This document shows positions 35,632 through 52,920 of a stretch of DNA of 64,000 nt, piece by piece. How positions within the stretch are numbered: the first letter of the stretch is position 1; the number at the start of each line of letters is the position of its first letter. The position numbers were made by a program, and so were the translations under genes. The notes below the pieces were generated by a model that made no database searches, was not told the origin of the DNA, and saw only the letters and a program-made list of their open reading frames with translations. Source of the DNA: Cyanobium sp. FGCU6 (lineage in GTDB: Bacteria; Cyanobacteriota; Cyanobacteriia; PCC-6307; Cyanobiaceae); the NCBI GenBank assembly GCA_024958655.1, contig JANWUR010000003.1, forward strand, positions 62,001 to 126,000, in the 5' to 3' direction.

Positions 35632-36062
35632 GGGGATGGGGCAGGGGCATGGCCGCCGGCACTGCGGGGCAGTGCGCGCTTCAGACGGGCAGGCGACGGC
35701 AGGCCCAGCGGCTGGATCTCCTGCTGCTGCAGGCGCTCCTCCAGCGCTGGTAGCTCCTCGTAGGCCACCCAGTGGATGCAGTCCACGGGGCAGGTGTCGA
35801 TCGCCTCCTGAATCCGCTCCGTGCTGTCGCCATCCTGACGAATCGCCCGCGAGCGGCCCCAGGTGGGCTCCACCACGAAGGTGTTGGTGGCCACGTGGGC
35901 GCAGTAGCGGCAGCCGATGCACACCGCCTCGTCCACCCACACCGCCTTCTGGCGCAGGGCGCCAGCCAGCAGGGGTTCCAGCCCGCTGGCCGCCGGATCC
36001 CTGCGGACGACAGCCTGCAGGGCAAGTCCCGGATCGATCCCGGTGACGGGCTCGGGCGTCAC
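35628..36062 (-). CDS. 4Fe-4S ferredoxin
   Basis: The product has 144 residues. The cluster motif is CIGCRYCAHVATNTF (C-x2-C-x2-C), with the fourth ligand region CPVDCIHWV. Only one complete 4Fe-4S set is evident. Flanking extensions at both ends are typical of the cyanobacterial/plastid ferredoxins located beside ycf35. It is an electron carrier in the cytoplasm; the partner is unknown, though the directly following reductase gene is an obvious candidate. Confidence 0.85.
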   Translation of the reverse strand: MTPEPVTGIDPGLALQAVVRRDPAASGLEPLLAGALRQKAVWVDEAVCIGCRYCAHVATNTFVVEPTWGRSRAIRQDGDSTERIQEAIDTCPVDCIHWVAYEELPALEERLQQQEIQPLGLPSPARLKRALPRSAGGHAPAPSP

Positions 36063-36066
36063 GGTC

Positions 36067-36459
36067 TCAGCCGTCCCAGCGAGTGACCACCAGTTCGATG
36101 GTGCCGTCGAGGTTCTCGCTCTGGGTGCTCACCTGGAAGCCCTCCTCGGCCGAGGCGGCCAGGATGGTGCGCAGGGCATAGCGCTGGGTGAGCTGGGCCA
36201 GGAAACGTTCCACGGGCACCGACTGGTTCCACAGATCCAGATCGGCCACCAGCTCGTAGGCCTCGCTGGCGGGGTTCCAGCGGAAGCCGATGTCGGTGGA
36301 GCCGGCCAGTGAGACCGCCAGGTCGGCCTGGACCGTCTGGCCGCGGAAGCCCCGCACTTCGCAGGCACCTTCAGCGGGGGAATGGCCCAAGTCGGAGAGA
36401 GCATCGACGAGGGCCTGCCGATCGCGGAGCTCGGTCTTGACGGTGCTGAAGTGCGACAT
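36067..36459 (-). CDS. ycf35: DUF1257 / Ycf35 protein
   Basis: The product has 130 residues: MSHFSTVKTELRDRQALVDA, LSDLGHSPAEG, a VRGFRGQTVQADLAV segment, then LVADLDLWNQSVPVERFLAQ and LTQRYALRTILAA. This is the DUF1257 family, called ycf35 in plastids. Its function is unknown. The ATG is 36459; the ferredoxin gene follows 4 bases after the stop. The trio DUF2997-ycf35-ferredoxin is conserved in cyanobacteria. Confidence 0.88.
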   Translation of the reverse strand: MSHFSTVKTELRDRQALVDALSDLGHSPAEGACEVRGFRGQTVQADLAVSLAGSTDIGFRWNPASEAYELVADLDLWNQSVPVERFLAQLTQRYALRTILAASAEEGFQVSTQSENLDGTIELVVTRWDG

Positions 36460-36475
36460 CGGATCGGTGAGCGGA

Positions 36476-36691
36476 TCAGAGGGTGTGCTGCTGGGCCAGG
36501 GTCTGCCGTTCGGCGGCCTGCTGTGGCTGGGCCTGGAAAGCCTCGGCGGTCGCCCGCCGCTGCTGCACGCTGCCGAGGCGGGATTCGATGCGCTCGGTGA
36601 GCTGCTCGCATCCCGCACCCTGCACTCCTTCCACCTGTTCCTCGACCCGGCCGTCGGGGCGAATCAGGAATCGGATGGTGCGCTGAGCCAT
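36476..36691 (-). CDS. DUF2997 family protein
   Basis: The product has 71 residues, opening MAQRTIRFLIRPDGRVEEQV then EGVQGAGCEQLTERIESRLG. This is the DUF2997 pattern, a small protein always found next to ycf35. The tail is Gln-rich. Function unknown. Start ATG 36691, 16 bases ahead of ycf35. Confidence 0.85.
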   Translation of the reverse strand: MAQRTIRFLIRPDGRVEEQVEGVQGAGCEQLTERIESRLGSVQQRRATAEAFQAQPQQAAERQTLAQQHTL

Positions 36692-36782
36692 CCCGGCGGA
36701 ACAAAGGGGTTGGGAGATGCTAGCCGCGTTCTCAAGAACGTGGTGAGCGCCCGGCTGCCGGCATCAGGCACAGGCTCCGCCG

Positions 36783-37583
36783 TCAGCCGATCAGCCCGTC
36801 GTCGACGAGCGTCTGCAGTCGCTCCAGCACATCCGGCTGCTCGAGCTGCTCCAGGGCGAGCCTGGCCTCATCCCGCACCGTGGAGTCGGCGTCATGGAGC
36901 ATGGTGTGCAGCAGCACCTCCACCAGCTCCCGCTGGCGGGGTTCCACCAGGTCGGGGTAAAGGCGGCCCAGCCCCCAGGCGCTGTTGCTGCGCACGGCTG
37001 ATTCGCTGTCGATCCGCAGGCTCAGCAGCAACTGGGCGGCGGCGGGATCAGCCTTCGCCGGTCCGGTGCCTCCGGCGTCGGCAAGGGAGCTGGCGGCCCA
37101 GAGCCGCACCGCCGCCACATCCATCTGCAGGCTGCGGATCAGGGGATTGAGCACCGGGGCTTCGGGGTAGTTGCCCAGGCTCCAGGCCACCGCCTTGCGC
37201 ACGTAGCCGTTGTCGTCGGCGGCCAGCAGCACCAACAGGGGCTCCACCGCCAGGGGATGGGGATTGCGTCCCAGGGCATACACGGCGCTCATCCGCACGA
37301 TCGGGCAGCTGGCCCGGAGCAGGGGCAGCAGCAGGGGGATGGCGCGGGGATCGCGGTGTTCGCAGAAAATGCGCAGGCCCTGCATGCGGGCTTCGGCTTC
37401 GCCGGCCAGCAACGCGAGGCCCCGATCGCACTCCGCCGCCACATCGAGGGCGGTGGGTTCGGACGTGTCGAGCTCGTCGAGGGGATCACCCAGGAGCTCC
37501 TCCGCCAGCTCACGCGCCAGCACCTCGGGGTCGAGGGCCAGCTCATGGGTACCGCGGGGGAAGGGGAGGGCGTCGTCCGGCAT
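36783..37583 (-). CDS. HEAT-repeat protein
   Basis: The product has 266 residues from ATG 37583 (a GTG at 37595 is possible). Repeats of the PBS-lyase/HEAT type are evident: HRDPRAIPLLLPLLRASCPI, VRMSAVYALGRNPHPLAVEP, DNGYVRKAVAWSLGNYPEAP, SESAVRSNSAWGLGRLYPDL, STVRDEARLALEQLEQP. Such proteins in cyanobacteria include bilin lyases and chaperones, but the repeat alone does not tell which. It leads the leftward run to DUF2997, ycf35 and ferredoxin. A terminator of the upstream small gene lies just before it. Confidence 0.85.
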   Translation of the reverse strand: MPDDALPFPRGTHELALDPEVLARELAEELLGDPLDELDTSEPTALDVAAECDRGLALLAGEAEARMQGLRIFCEHRDPRAIPLLLPLLRASCPIVRMSAVYALGRNPHPLAVEPLLVLLAADDNGYVRKAVAWSLGNYPEAPVLNPLIRSLQMDVAAVRLWAASSLADAGGTGPAKADPAAAQLLLSLRIDSESAVRSNSAWGLGRLYPDLVEPRQRELVEVLLHTMLHDADSTVRDEARLALEQLEQPDVLERLQTLVDDGLIG

Positions 37584-37608
37584 GGAGCGATCCACGTCGA
37601 GCGATCGT

Positions 37609-37633
37609 AAAAGCCTGAGGCCGCGGCCTCAGG
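37609..37633 (-). terminator. Intrinsic terminator of the 41-aa gene
   Basis: A perfect 20-base palindrome, CCTGAGGCCGCGGCCTCAGG (37614-37633), is followed on the minus strand by TTTT (37612-37609). The stem includes the TGA of the 41-aa gene. It would separate that gene from the HEAT-repeat gene starting at 37583. Confidence 0.6.
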
Positions 37634-37754
37634 AGAGCGGTGCGGGAGCCGCCATGTCGCCGGGCAGCCAGATGCGGGCACTCACGGCGAAAAGGGCAAG
37701 GCCGAACAACACCACGATCGCCGCGGGCAGGAGGGTGGAACGGAAGAACGACAT
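37629..37754 (-). CDS. Small single-span membrane protein (41 aa)
   Basis: The product has 41 residues from ATG 37754: MSFFRSTLLPAAIVVLFGLA, then LFAVSARIWLPGD and a short Ala/Pro end. There is one membrane helix with a basic residue before it. The size and pattern resemble tiny thylakoid or photosystem-associated proteins, but none is recognised. A terminator hairpin overlaps its stop, which supports it as a transcribed unit. Confidence 0.6.
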   Translation of the reverse strand: MSFFRSTLLPAAIVVLFGLALFAVSARIWLPGDMAAPAPLS

Positions 37755-37846
37755 GGTGGGAGCCCGGGCGTAGGCGCATTCTCGCCTCGTGGTGGTCCGC
37801 AGGTGAGCCACCTAGGGTTCGCCGGTCCAACAGCGCCCTGCGGCCC

Positions 37847-39142
37847 ATGGTCCCCTCCCCCAGCGCCGCTCCGCCCCCCGGCGGGGTGCCCGCCTGGCGG
37901 CGCTTGATGGCGGTGGCCAGCCAGGGGGTGGCCAGCGGCACGCCCTACATGGTGGGCACCAAGCTGCTTCAAGGCTGGCTCACCGCCAGCGGCGTCCCCC
38001 TGGGCCTGATCGGTCTGCTGGCCTACGCCGAGCTGCCCTACACCCTGAAGATGTTCTGGGCGCCGGCGATGGACCGCTGGCCGATCCGCTGGCCCGACCG
38101 CCGCCGCGGCGGCCTGCTGGTGCTCCAGCTGGTGCTGGTGGCCGTGATCGCAGCCGTCAGCTTCCTGCAGCCCGGCAAGGCCACGGCCCAGCTCACGGCG
38201 ATCGGCCTGATGGCGCTGATCCTGGCGGTGGTGAGCGCCAGCCAGGACATCCTGGTGGATGCGTACCGCACCGATCTGCTGCCGGAAAACGAGCGCGGGG
38301 CCGGCGCCGCCGCCGCCAACCTCGGCTATCGCGCCGCCATGCTGGCCGTGGGGGCGGGAGGCTTCATCCTGGCGGGCCGGTTCGGCTGGCCCCTGGCGTT
38401 CCTGGCCTCGGCCGTGCTGATGGTCGCGGTGCTGCCCTTCACCCTCACCGCCCCCGCCGTGGCGCCGGTGCAGCACCGGGTGGCCAGCCTGCGCCAGGCG
38501 GTCGCGGGCCCGGCGGTGGAATTCCTGCGCCGCACCGGCGGAGCTCGGGCCGTGATGCTGCTGGCCCTGGTTCTGCTCTACCGCTGGCCCGACGGTCTGC
38601 TGAACGTGATGGCGGTGCCGTTCCTGCTGCAGCAGGGCTTCTCCGAGGCGGCGGTGGGCTCGGTGCTGGCGGGCTGGGGCATCGCCGCCACCATCGCCGG
38701 CACGGTGCTCGGCGGCCTGCTGTTCAGCCGCCTGGGCATGAACCGCTCCCTCTGGGTGTTTGCGGTGGTGGGCGCCCTCGGCAACCTCTCCTACTGGGCC
38801 CTGGCGACCTTCGGCGGCGGCATGACGGGCCTGCTGGCCGCCGTGGGACTCGAAAACCTCAGCGGCGGCATGGTGGGCGCCGCCTTCGTGGCGCTGCTGA
38901 TGAGCCTCTGCAACCCCCGCTTCTCCGCCACCCAGTACGCCCTGCTCTCCGGGGTCTACGCCCTCAGCCGCTCCGTCCTCTCCGCCCAGGCCGGGTTCGT
39001 GGCCGAGGAGGTGGGCTGGGGAAGCTTCTTCCTGCTCACTGTGGCCTCCTCCCTGCCGGCCTTCGTGCTCATGGCCTTCCTCACTCCCTGGAACGGCCGG
39101 GGAGCGAAGGGGGCGTTCGATCCGCGGCGGGATCCCACCTGA
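37847..39142 (+). CDS. MFS permease, AmpG-like
   Basis: The product has 431 residues from ATG 37847. It is very hydrophobic, with about 12 spans. SASQDILVDAYRTDLLPENE (the loop after span 4) and the start GTPYMVGTKLLQGWLTASGV are close to AmpG-type muropeptide permeases and related PAT-family members. It would import a small solute with protons; anhydromuropeptides are the usual AmpG substrate, but this is inferred. It is divergent from the 41-aa gene, with a 92-base gap. Confidence 0.85.
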   Translation: MVPSPSAAPPPGGVPAWRRLMAVASQGVASGTPYMVGTKLLQGWLTASGVPLGLIGLLAYAELPYTLKMFWAPAMDRWPIRWPDRRRGGLLVLQLVLVAVIAAVSFLQPGKATAQLTAIGLMALILAVVSASQDILVDAYRTDLLPENERGAGAAAANLGYRAAMLAVGAGGFILAGRFGWPLAFLASAVLMVAVLPFTLTAPAVAPVQHRVASLRQAVAGPAVEFLRRTGGARAVMLLALVLLYRWPDGLLNVMAVPFLLQQGFSEAAVGSVLAGWGIAATIAGTVLGGLLFSRLGMNRSLWVFAVVGALGNLSYWALATFGGGMTGLLAAVGLENLSGGMVGAAFVALLMSLCNPRFSATQYALLSGVYALSRSVLSAQAGFVAEEVGWGSFFLLTVASSLPAFVLMAFLTPWNGRGAKGAFDPRRDPT

Positions 39143-39173
39143 ACCCACGCGCCGCGACGCCTGGGCGGCCGCC

Positions 39174-39614
39174 TCAGGTGATCAGCAGGCGGTAGGCAGC
39201 GTCGATCCGATGGAAGGTCTCCACCTCTCCGCCCACGTCGGGGTGGTGGCGCTTCACCAGGCGGCGGTGGGCGGCCTTCACCGCCTCCCGGCTGGCGCCG
39301 CGCTGCAGGCCCAGGACGGCCAGAGCCTTCTCGCGGCGGTCCAGAGGCGAATCGGCAGCGCGCTCCCTGTGGGCCTGACCATGGTCGCGGCGGTGGCCGA
39401 TGCCGAGAGCCGCCAGCAGCTCGTCCACCAGCCCCAGGGCCTGCCGGTCGAGAAGATCCGGCGCCCGCGGGCCATGGAGGGCGAACACCGCCCGTCCCGG
39501 CCAGTTTATGGCCCAGGCCCGGCGAACGCCGCTCCAGGGCCTGCTCCAGGGGCAGGGTGGGGTCGTGACCGGGAGCCTGGGGCGGGCTGAGGGCCCTGGA
39601 TCAGACCCCGCCAC
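39174..39614 (-). CDS. C-terminal J-domain protein
   Basis: The product has 146 residues from GTG 39614. Only the last 50 residues are recognisable: ALAVLGLQRGASREAVKAAH then RRLVKRHHPDVGGEVETFHR, a J domain with an intact HPD. The N-terminal 90 residues are Pro/Arg/Gly-rich with no motif, so the real start may be later. It is separate from the membrane J protein at 32913. Confidence 0.75.
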   Translation of the reverse strand: MAGSDPGPSARPRLPVTTPPCPWSRPWSGVRRAWAINWPGRAVFALHGPRAPDLLDRQALGLVDELLAALGIGHRRDHGQAHRERAADSPLDRREKALAVLGLQRGASREAVKAAHRRLVKRHHPDVGGEVETFHRIDAAYRLLIT

Positions 39615-39728
39615 GGGTGACTGCCATATCGACCCGCAAACCGTCCACGATTCCTCTCAACGGACAAAAAGCTCTATAAACAGAAAAGCCATAGGTGGAG
39701 ATGCAAAATCCCGCCCTCCAGCGGCCTT

Positions 39729-40582
39729 TCAAACAGCACCAACTTGATCCGGCTGGAAACGCGTGGCAAAAATGCTCAACTGCAAATCCATCGACTGATT
39801 TGCAGTGATCTCAAGGTAGGGATTGCGTGGAGCATATATGCGGTTTACGTAGTAGCGGAATCCCGCTCGCTCAAGAATGGATAGCAAAGTGTGCAATTGC
39901 TGAGGCTGATGAATAAACGAATGATACTCGATAAACATCTGCCTGTCCTGTCCCAGTTTATGTGATGAGCGGATCGCATCAAGCTCTGAGCCTTCAATAT
40001 CAGTCTTCTAAAAATCAACTTCTTCATCGCCGATGAGCTCGTCGAGAAGCACAGCAGGAACATTGATGATAGGAACTCCAGAACCATCGCCAGACTCTCT
40101 ATCCACATAGACTCGACTTGATCTGCACCAATGCACTGAAAGCGGACATCGCCAAGAGCGCCGGAAACAGCCCGATGAATCAGGGTCACATCCGATAGGC
40201 CATGGCGATTGACATTTCGCCTTAACATATCATAGATCCCTGGATCTGCCTCAACAGCAAGAATCCGGCAATCAGGATACATCCGCTTAAACCATAAGAC
40301 GCTCACCCCATAATTTGCCCCGCAATCAATAATGTAAGGCCGGGGATGGCAAGGCAAGAAGCGATATACCTCGTCAATATAGATCTCCTTATGCATCCAA
40401 TAGAATGAGAAGCCGTCAGCCACCTCAAACTCATGATCATCGAGCCGCAGCACAGCCGGTTGATATCGGGGCGCATCATGAAGAGATGCATATGGCCCAT
40501 CAATGCCAACCCTCACGGGAGGAGATGGAATTTGACCGTAAAATCCAACTTTCCAGAGCACCTTATCAAGAATTGACTTCAT
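39729..40582 (-). pseudogene. FkbM-family methyltransferase, frameshifted
   Basis: From ATG 40582, about 155 codons read as an FkbM-type methyltransferase: YIIDCGANYGVSVLWFKRMY (SAM site), ILAVEADPGIYDMLRRNVNR, LIHRAVSGALGDVRFQC. Near 40112-40122 homology moves to another frame (RVYVDRESGDG, NVPAVLLDELIGDEEVDF), consistent with a one-base loss. That frame then meets an in-frame TAG at 40008-40010 where FkbM proteins have Leu (DFxKTDIEGSE). The end MFIEYHSFIHQPQQLHTLLS follows. The two lesions make a functional protein unlikely. GC is about 45% in a sampled line (40201-40260: 27 of 60), far below the neighbours, suggesting horizontal origin, probably from a surface-polysaccharide locus. Confidence 0.85.
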
Positions 40583-40688
40583 GGAAGGAAACGGATGAGC
40601 GTCATATCGGAAAGGAAGAACAGCAGGAAGTAAGCCTGCTTACACTTGAGAGCTTCTGGCATTCTATGCATAAAGATGAAACCCAGCC

Positions 40689-46133
<5,445 letters not shown>

Positions 46134-46147
46134 TCAGTCGGCGGCGC

Positions 46148-48052
<1,905 letters not shown>

Positions 48053-48094
48053 GGAGGGGTTCAGGGCGCGCGGTGATCGGGAAGCGGATAGGGA

Positions 48095-51000
48095 TCAGTC
48101 GTCGTCGTAGTCCGCGACGCCGAGGGATTCGTAGGTGGGACGGCTGGGGGTGCTGCGGCGGGGGTTGACGTCCTGCATCAGGTCGACTTCCTCGCCGGCA
48201 TCGGTGTAGACGGCGATGTCGAGACCGAGAGACTGGAGCTCGCGCATCAGCACCTTGAACGACTCCGGTGTGCCGGGGCGGGGGATCGGCTTGCCCTTGA
48301 CGATGGCGTTGAGCGCCTCGTTACGGCCCTGCATGTCGTCCGACTTGACGGTGAGCAGTTCCTGGAGGGTGTAGGCGGCGCCATAGGCCTCGAGGGCCCA
48401 CACCTCCATCTCGCCGAGCCGCTGGCCGCCCTGCTGGGCCTTGCCGCCCAGGGGCTGCTGGGTGACCAGGGAGTAGGGGCCGGTGGAGCGGGCGTGGATC
48501 TTGTCGTCGACCAGGTGCACCAGCTTGAGGATGTGGGCGTAGCCCACGGTGACCGGCTGGTCGAAGGGTTCGCCGCTGCGGCCGTCGATCAGCTGGATCT
48601 TGCCGGGATGCTCCGGGTCGTAGACCCAGTTTTTGCCGGGCTGCCTGGCGGCCTCCTCGAGGTAGGCGGTGACGGTGTTCTTGGAGGTCTCGTCGCCGTG
48701 CATCTCATCGAACGGCACCACCTTGACGCGGGCGTTGAGATGGGAGGCAGCCCAGCCCATCAGGCACTCGAACACCTGACCCACGTTCATCCGGCTCGGC
48801 ACGCCGAGGGGATTGAGCACGATGTCGATCGGGGTGCCATCGGGCAGATAGGGCATATCCTCCCGGGGAAGGATGCGGCTGATGATGCCCTTGTTGCCGT
48901 GGCGGCCGGCCATCTTGTCACCGACCTGGATCTTGCGGCGCTGGGCCACATATACCCGCACCACCATGTTGGCGCCGGGGGGCAGTTCGTCGCCCTGCTC
49001 GCGGGTGTAGATGCGGACATCAACCACGCGGCCACGCTCGGTGCTGGGGACACGCAGCGAGTTGTCGCGCACATCGCGGGCCTTCTCACCGAAGATGGCG
49101 CGCAGCAGCTTCTCCTCGGGAGGCTGGTCGGATTCGCCCTTGGGCGTCACCTTGCCCACCAGGATATCGCCCGATTCCACATAGGCGCCGATGCGGATGA
49201 TGCCCATCTCATCGAGGTTGCCGAGGCTCTCCTCGGCCACGTTCGGGATCTCGCGGGTGATCTCCTCGGGGCCGAGCTTGGTCTGGCGGGCTTCGATCTC
49301 GTACTTCTCGATGTGCACCGAGGTGTAGAGATCGTCCTGGACGAGGCGCTCGCTCACCAGGATCGCGTCCTCGTAGTTGTAGCCCTCCCAGGGCATGTAG
49401 GCGATCAGCACGTTCTGACCCAGGGCGATCTCGCCGCCCTCGCAGGCGGAGCCGTTGGCCAGCACCTGGCCGGCGATCACCTGGTCGCCCTGCTTGACGA
49501 TCGGCCGCTGGTTGAGGCAGGTGTCCTGGTTGGAACGCTGGTACTTCTGCAGGAAGTGGGTGTGGTCGTTGCCCTGGTCGTCACGAATCACGATCGCGGT
49601 GGCATCCACGAAGGTGACGGTGCCGTTGACGCGGGTGATCGGCACCATGCCCGAGTCGCGGGCGACCTGGGTTTCCAGGCCGGTGCCCACCAGGGGCCGC
49701 TCGGGACGCAGCAGGGGCACGGCCTGGCGCTGCATGTTCGAGCCCATGAGGGCACGGTTGGCGTCGTCGTGCTCCAGGAAGGGGATCAGGGAGGTGGCCA
49801 CCGAGATCACCTGCACCGGCGACAGCTGGACGTAGTCCACCTGGGCCGGCGGTACGGTTTCGAAGTCCTGGCGGTAGCGCACGGGAACCAGGTCGGCGGT
49901 GATGCGGCCCTCGCTGTCGGTGGCCACGTCACCGGGGGCGACGCGGCATTCGTCCTCGAGGTCGGCGGAGAGGTAGATCGGATTGCCCTGCTTGTGCACG
50001 ATCCCGTTCTCCACCTTCCAGAACGGCGTTTCGATGAAGCCGTATTCGTTCACCCGGGCGTGGGTGGCCAGGGAGCCGATCAGACCGGCGTTCGGACCCT
50101 CCGGCGTTTCGATCGGGCAGATCCGGCCGTAGTGGGAGGGGTGGATGTCGCGCACGGCGAAGCCGGCCCGCTCCCGGGTGAGACCACCGGGGCCGAGGGC
50201 GCTGATCCGGCGCTTGTGGGTGAGCTCGGCCAGCGGGTTCGTCTGATCCATGAACTGGCTCAGCTGGCTGGAGCCGAAGAACTCCTTGATCGCCGCCACC
50301 AGGGGCTTGGGGTTCACCAGTTGGGCCGGGGTGAGCGATTCGGTCTCGCCCACGGTCATCCGTTCCTTGATGATCCGCTCGAGCCGGTTCAGACCCACGC
50401 GCACCTGGTTCTGCAGCAGTTCGCCCACCGAGCGCACGCGGCGGTTGCCGAGGTGGTCGATGTCGTCGAGGGTGGCGCCGCCCACATCGAGTTCCAGATT
50501 GATCAGGTAATCAATCGTGGAGAGCACGTCCTCGGGGGTGAGGGTGCGGGTGGCATCGGGAATCGTGAGCCGCAGCTTCTTGTTGATCTTGTAGCGGCCC
50601 ACCCGACCGAGGTCGTAGCGCTTGGGATCGAAGAAGCGGCTGTGCAGCAGCTGTTGGCCGCCACTCACCGACGGGGGCTCACCGGGCCGCAGCTTCTTGT
50701 AAAGCTCAAGCAGGGCCTGGTCTTCGGAAGCGATGCCCTCGTCGTTGGCGGCCTCGATCGACTTCTGGTAGTACTCGGGGTGACGCAGCTTGTCGAGCAC
50801 GTCGTTATCAGACAAGCCGATGGCGCGCATCAGCACGTGCGCGTTGATCTTGCGCGTCTTGTCGACCCGGACGTGCAGCAGATCGTTCTTGTCGGTTTCG
50901 AACTTCAGCCAGGCGCCGCGGTTGGGGATCAGGCTGGCGTTGAAGGTCTTGCGGCCGTTCTTGTCCTGCTCATCCTTGAAATAAACGCCGGGGGAGCGCA

Positions 51001-51385
51001 CGATCTGGTTCACGATCACGCGCTCGGCACCGTTGATGATGAAGGTGCCGCGCTCGGTCATCAGCGGCAGCTCGCCGATGAACACTTCCTGCTCCTTGAT
51101 CTCCCCCGTTTCCTTGTTGACCAGGCGGCAGGTGACATACATCTGCGACGCGAAGGTGGCATCACGACGTTTTGCCTCCTCCACGTCGTGGCGGGGGCGC
51201 TTCAGGCGATACTCATTGCCGATGAAGTGCAGCTCGAGCTTGCCGGTGTAGTCGGTGATCGGCGAGAAACTGTCGAGCTCCTCGATCAGACCCTTCTCCA
51301 GGAACCATTTGAAGCTCGCCCGCTGCACCTCCACCAGGTCGGGAAGGTACGTGACGGTCTTGGCGACCTGGATCGCGCTGCTCAT
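48095..51385 (-). CDS. rpoB: RNA polymerase beta subunit RpoB
   Basis: The product has 1096 residues from ATG 51385. Marks are [39 protein letters not shown] (the rifampicin region), [40 protein letters not shown] (nucleotide path), then [20 protein letters not shown] near the end. The upstream frame extension to 51490 is not homologous and is not used. The gene follows tatD after a 242-base leader. Confidence 0.98.
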   Translation of the reverse strand: MSSAIQVAKTVTYLPDLVEVQRASFKWFLEKGLIEELDSFSPITDYTGKLELHFIGNEYRLKRPRHDVEEAKRRDATFASQMYVTCRLVNKETGEIKEQEVFIGELPLMTERGTFIINGAERVIVNQIVRSPGVYFKDEQDKNGRKTFNASLIPNRGAWLKFETDKNDLLHVRVDKTRKINAHVLMRAIGLSDNDVLDKLRHPEYYQKSIEAANDEGIASEDQALLELYKKLRPGEPPSVSGGQQLLHSRFFDPKRYDLGRVGRYKINKKLRLTIPDATRTLTPEDVLSTIDYLINLELDVGGATLDDIDHLGNRRVRSVGELLQNQVRVGLNRLERIIKERMTVGETESLTPAQLVNPKPLVAAIKEFFGSSQLSQFMDQTNPLAELTHKRRISALGPGGLTRERAGFAVRDIHPSHYGRICPIETPEGPNAGLIGSLATHARVNEYGFIETPFWKVENGIVHKQGNPIYLSADLEDECRVAPGDVATDSEGRITADLVPVRYRQDFETVPPAQVDYVQLSPVQVISVATSLIPFLEHDDANRALMGSNMQRQAVPLLRPERPLVGTGLETQVARDSGMVPITRVNGTVTFVDATAIVIRDDQGNDHTHFLQKYQRSNQDTCLNQRPIVKQGDQVIAGQVLANGSACEGGEIALGQNVLIAYMPWEGYNYEDAILVSERLVQDDLYTSVHIEKYEIEARQTKLGPEEITREIPNVAEESLGNLDEMGIIRIGAYVESGDILVGKVTPKGESDQPPEEKLLRAIFGEKARDVRDNSLRVPSTERGRVVDVRIYTREQGDELPPGANMVVRVYVAQRRKIQVGDKMAGRHGNKGIISRILPREDMPYLPDGTPIDIVLNPLGVPSRMNVGQVFECLMGWAASHLNARVKVVPFDEMHGDETSKNTVTAYLEEAARQPGKNWVYDPEHPGKIQLIDGRSGEPFDQPVTVGYAHILKLVHLVDDKIHARSTGPYSLVTQQPLGGKAQQGGQRLGEMEVWALEAYGAAYTLQELLTVKSDDMQGRNEALNAIVKGKPIPRPGTPESFKVLMRELQSLGLDIAVYTDAGEEVDLMQDVNPRRSTPSRPTYESLGVADYDDD

Positions 51386-51627
51386 GCGGTGAACCTGCAG
51401 GAACGGAAGGAACGGAAATGGCCGGAGCCGGGCCTGGGGGAGAGTGGGCACACGCCAAGAGGCGCAGCGACCGGACGCCGCCCCCTGCAAGCAGGGAGGC
51501 GAATCCGGCCACGCGCCTATCGGGCTCGCCGGCGGGCAGCCGGCTCACGCGGAGCCGGCGGGACGAGCAGTGCTGTCGGTGCCGAGGTGGACAAGGGGAG
51601 CGCTTCCGCTTCCAGGCCAATGAACCA
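51386..51627. other. tatD-rpoB intergenic leader
   Basis: This 242-base gap precedes rpoB on the minus strand. A hairpin with arms GCCGGCT/AGCCGGC (51539-51545 and 51553-51559) lies in it without a T-tract. An AT-rich TGTATGAT just past the tatD stop (about 51624-51637) could be a -10 element of an rpoB promoter, but no convincing -35 was found. The space is large enough for a dedicated rpoBC promoter. Confidence 0.35.
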
Positions 51628-52461
51628 TCATACATTGTGAAGGGTCAGCCGGAACAGGCTCGCCGCGTTCGCGGTGCTGGTACGGGCCACCTCCTCCAGG
51701 CTCTCACCCCTCAGTTCCGCCACCCGGGCCGCCACGGCCGCCACCCAGGCCGGTTCGTTGCGCTTGCCGCGCCGCGGCGCCGGGGCCAGGAAGGGGCAGT
51801 CGGTTTCCACCAGAAAGCGATCGGCCGGCACCCGACGGGCGCATTCGTGGGTGTCGGCGGCCTTGGGGAAGGTGACGGTGCCGCTGAAGCTGATGAACAG
51901 GCCGAGATCAAGGAAGCCCTCCATCTCCTCGGGCGTGCCGCCCCAGCAGTGCATCACCCCGCGGGGACAGGCCCCGCGCTCGCGACGCCCGCGCAGTTCG
52001 GCCAGCATCGGCTCGGCCGCATCGCGGCAGTGGATGATCACCGGCAGGTCGAGCTCCACCGCCAGGTCGAGCTGGGGGCGCAGCACCGCCAGCTGCTCCT
52101 CCAGGTTCTGAACCCGGAACAGATCCAGGCCCAGTTCGCCGATGGCCACCACCCGATCGTCAGCGCGGGCGGCCTCGCGCAGCACGGCCTCGGTGTCGGC
52201 GGCCCAGTGGCCCGTGTCGAGGGGATGGACCCCCACGGCATAGCGCAGCTCAGGAAAGCGATCGGCCAGGGCCCGGATGGCCGGGATCTCGGCGGGCTCC
52301 ACGCAGGCATGAACCAGGGCGACGAGACCGGCCTCACGCCAGCGCTGTGCCACCTCAGCCAGATCGTCGTCGAAGTTGCGGAAGACGATGTGGCAGTGGG
52401 AATCAACCAGGGGAATCGCCAGCCCGGTGGCAGCTTCGCCGGCGGTAGATGTGGCGCTCAT
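51628..52461 (-). CDS. TatD-family metal-dependent hydrolase
   Basis: The product has 277 residues from ATG 52461. LVDSHCHIVF gives the first metal ligands (H-x-H), a HACVEPAEIPAI segment and YAVGVHPLDTGHW follow, then AIGELGLDLF (Glu), VIIHCRDAAEPMLAELRG (His), a MHCWGGTPEEM segment (His) and LVETDCPFLAPAP (Asp). TatD proteins are 3'-5' DNases active in repair and DNA turnover. The gene lies between rpsT and rpoB, an order common in this cyanobacterial group. Confidence 0.92.
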   Translation of the reverse strand: MSATSTAGEAATGLAIPLVDSHCHIVFRNFDDDLAEVAQRWREAGLVALVHACVEPAEIPAIRALADRFPELRYAVGVHPLDTGHWAADTEAVLREAARADDRVVAIGELGLDLFRVQNLEEQLAVLRPQLDLAVELDLPVIIHCRDAAEPMLAELRGRRERGACPRGVMHCWGGTPEEMEGFLDLGLFISFSGTVTFPKAADTHECARRVPADRFLVETDCPFLAPAPRRGKRNEPAWVAAVAARVAELRGESLEEVARTSTANAASLFRLTLHNV

Positions 52462-52511
52462 GGCGGGAAGGCATACCGACCGGGGCAAGGCGCCATTGTG
52501 GCCTGGAGGAT

Positions 52512-52886
<375 letters not shown>

Positions 52887-52920
52887 CTAGCGTCGGTTCA
52901 CGCCTGTTCCCCTGCCTGCC

